From positions 122,076,001 through 122,140,000 of the forward strand of contig CM075350.1 in assembly GCA_037693485.1 (NCBI GenBank): DNA of 64,000 nt, given 5' to 3'. The notes beneath the pieces were generated by a model that ran no database searches, had not been told where the DNA came from, and saw only the letters and a list, made by a program, of their open reading frames with translations. This document shows positions 58,601 through 64,000 of this stretch, one piece after another. Both the position numbers and the translations under genes were made by a program. This DNA is from Kitagawia praeruptora (Eukaryota; Streptophyta; Magnoliopsida; Apiales; Apiaceae). How positions within the stretch are numbered: position 1 is the first letter of the stretch; each line of letters starts with the position of its first letter.

Positions 58601-58895
58601 CGATTTTGTTTTTCCCAACTACGTGCTTCAGTGAGCTGATTGATTGGTTAGTAAATTTAAGAAAATATCGTTAGTCAACAAAACTCCAAATTGAGCTAGT
58701 AGTGGACCTTAAGATTCTTTATTTGCATAGAGTATGCAACAATTCATGTTTGATGTGTGTTTCGGTGGCATCATTATGTAATAGAAAGATTATATATTGA
58801 TTTGGTGTCGTTTCTTTATTTGGCTTGAGAATAGTTGCTGACATTTTGTCCTTCTGTAGGAAGCATGGAATAAGTTCAACTCAGAGGAGCGATAG
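43685..58895 (+). CDS. AUL1: Auxilin-like J-domain protein (clathrin uncoating)
   Basis: Eight exons join in frame to 1370 residues: 43685-44043, 44880-48117, 48196-48271, 48965-49035, 49119-49184, 49267-49356, 58367-58543 and 58860-58895. The N-terminus has two DYSEIF/DYSEVF motifs typical of the plant auxilin-like family. Exon 2 encodes a very long acidic, Glu/Lys-rich region, ending in a charged helical part with two related stretches containing RAERAAVERATAE. The C-terminal J domain carries WQPIPLTDVITAAAVKKAYR and the HPD motif at residues 1334-1336, which stimulates Hsc70 ATPase. By family knowledge the protein recruits Hsc70 to clathrin coats. Length is close to Arabidopsis AUL1. Intron 6 is about 9 kb because of an antisense gypsy insertion; splice sites on both sides are intact, so the gene looks functional. 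Confidence 0.95.
49855..50203 (-). repeat. 3' LTR of intronic gypsy element
   Basis: 349 bp, five bases longer than the other LTR owing to two small indels. Perfect TGTAAT/ATTACA terminal inverted repeat. The stretch directly to its right (CTTTGGGCCCCGGGTAA on the minus strand) is the presumed polypurine region, though it is not a clean purine run. Confidence 0.95.
50234..51397 (-). pseudogene. Gypsy integrase with chromodomain-like C-terminus
   Basis: The frame starts in the zinc region (CEVCQRQKF), with the HH half of the finger upstream, beyond a TGA at 51400-51398 that looks like a CGA-to-TGA change. The DDE core is visible: LDFIEGLPVSNG, VSDRDRIFLS and NGQTEIVNKF. The tail HPVFHISQLK and VLLKWKGLPLFEATWEEA is the degenerate chromodomain found in plant chromoviruses, which targets integration to marked chromatin. 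I cannot place it in a named clade with certainty. Confidence 0.92.
51398..53202 (-). pseudogene. Gypsy reverse transcriptase and RNase H
   Basis: First block 53202-52312: SPVLLVKKRDGSWRFCVDYR, FSKLDLKAGYHQIRV and the catalytic FFDDILVYSKN, with F instead of Y as in many plant gypsy RTs. A one-base deletion at about 52314 ends this frame at a TAG. The second block, 52276-51398, continues with DWRQPRNLKELRGFLGL and the RNase H motif FVIETDASGFGLGAVL, then the HH part of the integrase finger. Active-site residues remain, but the frameshift and flanking stops make it non-functional. Confidence 0.94.
54343..56417. mobile_element. Non-autonomous hAT element in gypsy gag
   Basis: TAGGGCTGTAATCCGAGTCGAG-type ends: the left end and the inverted right end (CTCGAATTACAGCCCTA) match over about 20 bp. 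TCCACTAC at 54335-54342 and ACCACTAC at 56418-56425 agree at 7 of 8 bases, an 8-bp hAT duplication. Both subterminal zones are packed with GCTCGAACTCG and CTCGTTTATA variants. No transposase is encoded in its 2075 bp; the interior includes a 175-bp tandem array. Related to the shorter element at 3339-4050 by its ends. Confidence 0.9.
55365..56131. repeat. Tandem array of about 175-bp units inside the hAT element
   Basis: The anchor GATATATCTAATTAAATGAT starts near 55375, 55550, 55725, 55889 and 56065, so there are about 4.3 units of 175-176 bp, one of them 11-12 bp shorter by a deletion. Each unit also holds TTCTCGACGATCCAACCGTA and TTGTCTAGTACTCGTAACTA. Units are highly similar, with scattered substitutions. 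Confidence 0.93.
57182..57195 (-). other. Primer-binding site of intronic gypsy, initiator tRNA-Met
   Basis: On the minus strand AGTGGTATCAGAGC starts immediately after the 5' LTR and contains TGGTATCAGAGC, complementary to initiator tRNA-Met. Confidence 0.94.
57196..57539 (-). repeat. 5' LTR of intronic gypsy element
   Basis: 344 bp, near-identical to 49855-50203. Short LTRs of this size occur in several chromovirus clades. Confidence 0.95.
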
Positions 58896-59665
58896 TCCGG
58901 CTTTCATCCGATATAGAGTGCACAATTTCACTTAAATTACCTAACATTTTGTAATTACACTGCTAGAAGCAAATCTCTGCACAATTCTGTTTTCCTTAGG
59001 TTGCTTATTGCTTCTCTGCACAATTCTGTTTTCCGTAGGTTGCTTATTTAATTTCCTAAATGTTAGTCAAAGCTTCCACGTTGCAAGGATTAGGGAACAG
59101 GGGATATCAGTAAATGCAGAAGAGCTACTCCCGTTATAAATTTGTTAGCCAGAGGAAATGACCCTCTTAATTTGTAGGACTTTGTTCCACACAACGAACA
59201 TATGGAGAACTTGGTAATGAAAATAGTAGCTTATATTCTCTAATGTATACTTTGTAATGAAAAATACTAACTTGATTTATGTAGAATTTTTAACTGAGAG
59301 CCATCATTTATCACAAATTAGGGCAGTACTTGAAGGATCTTGGCTTCAGCACCTAGTGAAGTACATGAAAATTTCTGGCTTCAGCTCCTATCAGACAGGC
59401 CTCTTGTTTAAACACTGTTTAGCGGAAGGTATATGCATCAGCCAAGTGCAGTGGTACAGTTGCTGGAGTTCTGTTCTGGAAACTCCTTACTTAGAAAGTG
59501 TGGACACTATATAGCCTTATGATAGTGTCCAATAACTTGTGTAAAATGTATCTAACAAAATGTACCCTGAACAGATTTAAACGCACAAGTAGCGCTATCT
59601 TTACAAAAGTGTATCTATCCGATGTTGAGCGTGTATTACAACTTACAATAGATTGTACCTTTACA
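58896..59665. other. Convergent 3' flank between AUL1 and LPP genes
   Basis: Holds both 3' UTRs. A stretch of about 30 bases with CTCTGCACAATTCTGTTTTCC occurs twice in tandem at 58973-59040. I see no gene; the open frame at 59257-59514 has no family similarity. Confidence 0.6.
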
Positions 59666-60927
59666 TTACAGAGATGAGTTCGCCTCCCAGTTCCAATCTC
59701 GAAAACAGCGTATTGTGAGTAACAAACTAGTTCCAAGCCCTCCGAAGACTAACATGAGTCGAATCCACAAATAGGAAGAAAATGCCTCGACCACAATTGC
59801 ATCCCACAACCAAAACCAGAAAATGCAAAATATAGATCCCACCAAGGCACCTACCATCACTTGGCTAACAGTGTGATCTTGTTGGGAAATCCGTAACCAT
59901 GACTGCAAAATATTTACAGTGCATGCTTAACATGGAAACTAACTATCATTTATTAAAATTGTTCAGTAACAGAGTTGAAGATACGTACACAATATGAACC
60001 AAGCGCCAGCATAATTCCAGCAATAGTTGCTACAAGCCCATTCATCCCCCAAAACTCCATTACTGCATTAACAAGAGAGCCTTAATCCAGAGAGAAAGCA
60101 AGATCAGTTGAAAAAGGAAACTAGATAGGATTTAAACACGCAGATACGAAAAGAAAAAAAAAAGATTCTTGAGAGATGCGTGAGATGTTTACTGGAGAGA
60201 TTGGCCATGAAGACATTGAAGAAAATTGACTGAGCATGGGTAGAAGGCATTCCAAAATCCGATTTTAAGGTCGGTATAGGTCGATCCTGTTTTATTATCT
60301 TCTTTAGAACGATGGAGAGAATTCCATTCAGATTAGCACCCAAAGCTAACCACAATGCCTTGGGATCATGCCTTAGTAAGATAACTGTGTAGAAGAACCC
60401 GATCACACTCCACTTGCTCTGCACACCAATAATAATACATTTGTTAGACTCATCAAGAAAAAGGATGTTGTTCAACACAGGACAGTCATCAATGATAAAA
60501 CTAAGATGCCTAGTACAAAGTTCAAGTGGATTCAACTCAAGATTAAGAGCCTAGTTTCCAAACGAAGATCAAGACCCTACTTCCGAGTGAGATACTAACA
60601 CGGACAAACACACACAAGAAAGAAAAACAAACCAACCAAATGATTAATAGTGGATTCTAGTCCACCAGTGTCAAAGAGGGGTCGAAATGCAGAAGATTTA
60701 TCGATAAAAACATGTTGTCTGACAGCTTTGATTCTTTCATTTCCCCTTATTTTTCTATGAGTCATAGTGATCTTTCGATCCCAACCGCATTTATTCAATA
60801 ATATCAAATTCTTCGAAACAAAATTCAGTTTCCAGGCGGGTACTTCTGAATGCTTGCAAGATTCCAATTCAGTGAAGAGAGTACCAACTGTTTTGGTTTT
60901 GATAAGCGATGGAACCGATGCAAACAT
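59666..60927 (-). CDS. Lipid phosphate phosphatase, epsilon (plastid) type
   Basis: Four exons on the minus strand join in frame to 275 residues: 60927-60637, 60418-60193, 60062-59989 and 59902-59666. All introns are GT-AG. The PAP2 phosphatase motifs are present: K136-x6-RP (KKIIKQDRP), PSTH at 155-158 and R201-x5-H207 (LRISQQDHT). As in the plant epsilon group, the third motif lacks the final Asp (Gln here). Several hydrophobic segments make a multi-pass membrane protein. The Ser/Lys-rich 90-residue N-terminus fits a chloroplast transit peptide. Family knowledge: dephosphorylates phosphatidic acid to diacylglycerol for plastid galactolipids. It resembles Arabidopsis LPPE1/LPPE2 and I cannot tell which paralogue. 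Start: the first ATG of the frame, at a position suiting a transit peptide. Confidence 0.9.
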
Positions 60928-61292
60928 CTTCTAATATTTCAGCACTCCAGCCTCAGACGATGTTGGCTGAAGCTTTTGACTTTGGTTTAACAACTTGCAA
61001 TGGTGGATACGCATTACGCAGATTTATATGACCATCTCTCATTGAACAAGTCAATTTCATTTATATAAACACAAAAACTATGCATTGTGTCTTTCCTTGT
61101 TCATCAACCTCCTTTTTTACTAATATCATTAATGGTTATAAAAACTGGATAATGTTATGTAAATACGTACTATACTATGGGCCGTTTGGGAAATCTTATT
61201 TTTCAGAAATAAGTTATTTATCTTGGAAAAAAGTTAGGAAATATGTACTTTTTTCTGAAATAAGTAACTTATTTTTGCAAGATAACGAATAT
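60928..61292. promoter_or_regulatory. Promoter region of the LPP gene
   Basis: On the minus strand a TATA-like CATATAAATC lies at about 61022-61031, some 95 bp upstream of the start codon. Between 61158 and 61290 there is a MITE-like stretch beginning GGGCCGTTTGGGAAATC with inner inverted copies of ATAAGTTACTTAT-type sequence; its far end is not clear and may have been cut by the LTR at 61293. Confidence 0.4.
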
Positions 61293-62558
61293 TGTTGAGT
61301 ATTGAATACAGCAAAAGAATACAGAGAGAGGGGGTGAATGGATTCTTGAACTTTTATGGTTCTTGAATCTGTGTAGCAGATAAGTATCTGTGTGTGCAAA
61401 TGTGTAGGTGTGGATAAGAAATGACACAAGACACAATATCACTTTAATCTAATATATTATTAGATAAAGGTTGCTACAATCTGTGAATACAAATGATAGT
61501 ATTCTCAGCTTCGTTTTTCTCAGAGAGATATGACTTACAATGTATGAAAAACTTGACTTCTCAAACAACTAAGGAAGTGAGGCTGTATCCTTATAGAACA
61601 TGGATACAACCTACTTACTACAAATAAGGTAGCTGAACAAATTACTTTCTAGTCTGTATATCCTTTTTGAGTAAGTGTCCAAACGGTTACAGATTTGACT
61701 TCGCAAAACCTGTTCAGATCCACTTCTTTAGCCCTTTGTCTCTTCTATATCTCTCCAAGCTTCCTTGTAGGCTTTCCAGAGCACGTTACAGATTGTGGTC
61801 CATAAAGTGCATTGGCTTGTTGCAGGTTTCAGACTTGTACAATTTCTTCAGTATTTTGTCTCCAAGAATGTATTCGAGAAGTGGCTAAGTAGTTGATTCG
61901 AGAACTAGGATTAGATAACCCTAAGTTCTCGAATACTGCATGATTGACATATCGAATCACTTCTCGAATTATACTTTTCTCCAGGATTCCTTGAGTTATC
62001 GAATAGAACACTTGACTTGTCGAATCCTTGAGATATCGAATAGCTTTCTAAGTCCTTGAGATATCGAATGGAACTTTGACTTCTTGACTTTTTGAGAACT
62101 CGAATACCACTTTGACTTGTTGACTTCCTGAGTTCTCGAATAGAGTATTTAGACATGTCGAATGAGATATCGAACAGTTCATTCTGAGATATCGAACAGT
62201 GTCTTCTTAGATATCAAATCTCTGACTTCTCGAATGCTAGACTTCTCGAATAGACAAAAGTACTTCTCGAATTGGTACTTAGGCAAATTCTTCATTTCTT
62301 CAAATCCCAACTGTGATTTATTTGACAGTCTTCATCTTTTTGCTTGAGGCATGAACCTTGGAACTTCTTTCAAGCATTATTCTTGACTATATAAGTACAA
62401 TTACACAACTAGGATTTGATGCCTACTACAAGTACAGAACAAGTAGAAACTCTACAATTAGAGGTTCCCTCAGTTAAGAGGTCATGTAAGTAATGCAAAG
62501 CATTACAAACAATTAGGCTTGTTATTAGATGTAAACAGGCATGCCTCTGTGACTAACA
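61293..62558 (-). repeat. 3' LTR of the right-edge Copia element
   Basis: Plus-strand ends are TGTTGAGTATTG and GTGACTAACA, giving TG...CA. Between 61870 and 62275 the core TCGAA occurs about 17 times, mostly in the contexts ATATCGAAT and TTCTCGAAT. Length about 1266 bp; no internal genes. Confidence 0.82.
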
Positions 62559-62573
62559 ATCTCCCCCAAATTG
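62559..62573 (-). other. Polypurine tract of the right-edge Copia element
   Basis: On the minus strand TTTGGGGGAGAT lies directly before the LTR start TGTTAGTCACAG. Same form as in the other SIRE-type element. Confidence 0.88.
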
Positions 62574-62715
62574 TGAGTGAGACCTTTAGTCACAATTTCA
62601 TGTCTGATAACAAGCCTAACATACATAAAGATAAAACTTGAAAAATACAGGTATGTAGATTGATTGAACACATGGATGAAATTACAAGATGAATAATCTT
62701 ATAGTATGATAAAAT

Positions 62716-64000
62716 ACTAGCCATTCTCACTTGATTCCATCTCCATTGCTTTGGCTTGTAGATCATCATATGCTTTCTGTTTTCTTTCTTTCTCCTTTCT
62801 TGCATTCTCATCCATGGCCCTTATGATCTCTGCCATAACATCCAATTCCTCAAGCATAATAGAGTTTTTGAAATCTTCAATTACTTATTTCAGAATGTTG
62901 GCAGGATAGTGACTGAGTAGGTTCATTCTTATATTGACATTATCTCCATTTCTTCTCTTATACTTCACCACATAGGGATTGAACTGAACTCTACACAATC
63001 CTTTTACCCTTAGCTTTTCTGCTTCAACTTCCATCCTATCGATCTCCTTCTCCCTTTCTAGCCATTTCTCAAAGCATCCCTTCCTTATCTTCTCAGCATA
63101 GTCTCTCTTCATTTTCACAAAATCAATCAACTCCAGCTTCCATACTCTTTCCACCTTGTCTTCAGAATCCAACAGTGCAATAATTCTTTCTATCTCATAT
63201 AACTTGCCCCAATTTTGACAACCCCCTTGTTTGAATTTCATTTCTCTTCCATCAGTGTATTTGATTTCAAGGCAGTCATTCACAATTGCAGCATAGCATA
63301 TCTTTTGAGCTCTTAGAAATTGCAGTTGCTCTTCATCAAAATCTTCATCTAGTGGTTGGAGTTTCAGTCCTGGATAGATTGTCAGAGCTCTTGATTTGGA
63401 TAGCTTTGGTTTCCTTGCAGCTTGTTTGAATTTGATCCTTTTTACATGGTTGCCTGGAAGTAACATGTGACATTTGTTTGTAGACCATTGTAGTATTCCA
63501 TTAGCAGTTTACTTTTTGAAACACACAGATGGCTTCTTGACTTGAATCTTCTTCTCTTCTTGAGGTGGCAAAACAGTTGCAGAAGCCATAGATGCTGATT
63601 TTGCTAGGTCACTACTAACAGTATTCACCCTAGACTTAGAGTCTTGTGTTGTGGTGAGGTTACTGTCAGCAATGCCTAAGGCTTGCTGTTTTCCATTTTT
63701 CCTCTCATAGACTTTACCTTGGTCATCATCATCCTTCTTGTTCTTGTCATCCTTCTTCTTCTTCTTATCTTCATCACCCTTATCTCTCCTGTGGTGTCTT
63801 CTCCTCCCATCACTTTTATCTTCAGAGTCATCATCCTTATTTCTCCTAGGTAGAGCCATTTCTGGAATTGCACCAGTTGCTATGAAAGATCTGAGGATGT
63901 GCATTGCTTCTATTTCTTCAGCATTTCTGACTCCACCTTTCTTCTGTAGTTGATCAGTGATAGCAATGATAAGTCTGTGATTTCTAGAAGTGAGGTCATT
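62716..64000 (-). pseudogene. Post-pol gene of the right-edge Copia, C-terminal part
   Basis: A single frame is open from the window edge and ends with TAG at 62716-62718, broken by TAA at 63511-63509 and at 62887-62885. The visible product begins with a helical part (HILRSFIATGAIPEMALP), then a highly charged Lys/Asp/Arg stretch, a Ser/Thr-rich linker and a folded C-terminal half with a long coiled coil (KWLEREKEIDRMEVEAEKLR). Position before the polypurine tract and LTR matches the env-like gene of SIRE-type elements. No further function can be read. The short frame at 62590-62811 in another phase is a shadow. Confidence 0.72.

Larger units (their letters stand above)
61293..64000 (-). mobile_element. 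3' part of a second Copia element, running off the window
   Basis: Minus-strand order from the window edge is a post-pol gene, a polypurine tract and a 1266-bp LTR. The layout and the C-terminal gene structure match the SIRE-type element at 21709-34337, but the LTR sequence is unrelated, so it is a different family. The 5' half and the second target-site copy (expected AATAT) lie outside the window. Confidence 0.82.

Noticed and set aside
1..64000. tRNA, rRNA or other structured RNA genes
   Set aside because: None recognised; the only tRNA-related words are primer-binding sites of retroelements.

Overview
The window is nuclear DNA of a flowering plant, most likely a eudicot. Four host genes have canonical GT-AG introns and are recognisable as plant families: a mitochondrial gamma-carbonic-anhydrase subunit, a PfkB-type sugar kinase, an auxilin-like J-domain protein and a chloroplast-type lipid phosphate phosphatase. 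The rest is AT-rich and dominated by plant-type transposable elements. I cannot fix the species.

Layout. 416-6222 (+) gamma carbonic anhydrase, 5 exons, 274 residues, with a hAT-like element and a foldback MITE in intron 4. 7912-10346 (+) PfkB kinase, 8 exons, 360 residues. 11480-15729: a Stowaway-type MITE, then a hAT transposase remnant and half a Copia element lying between two copies of a 228-bp direct repeat. 17521-42759: a three-level nest. A small Mutator-like element with an exact 9-bp target duplication was split by a 24-kb Tat-lineage Ty3/gypsy element (5-bp duplication), whose pol was split in turn by a 12.6-kb SIRE/Maximus-type Copia element (5-bp duplication). 43685-58895 (+) auxilin-like gene, 8 exons, 1370 residues; its sixth intron is swollen to 9 kb by a complete antisense chromovirus-type gypsy element (49855-57539), itself carrying a 2.1-kb hAT element with a 175-bp tandem array. 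59666-60927 (-) lipid phosphate phosphatase, convergent with the auxilin-like gene. 61293-64000 (-) 3' LTR and post-pol gene of another Copia element running off the right edge.

LTR divergence agrees with the nesting order: about 1.7% for the Tat element and about 0.2% for the Copia inside it; the intronic gypsy is at about 0.6%. Every retroelement coding region examined is broken by stops or frameshifts. The host genes serve unrelated housekeeping roles (respiratory complex I, sugar or nucleoside phosphorylation, clathrin uncoating, plastid lipid dephosphorylation) and are not a cluster.

The least explained structures are eight 19-nt dyads of fixed 6-7-6 geometry in the Mutator-like element, a spliced antisense gene in the Tat element, and short motifs iterated through individual retroelements. 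Exon limits were placed by reading frame, splice consensus and family similarity recalled from memory; no search was run.
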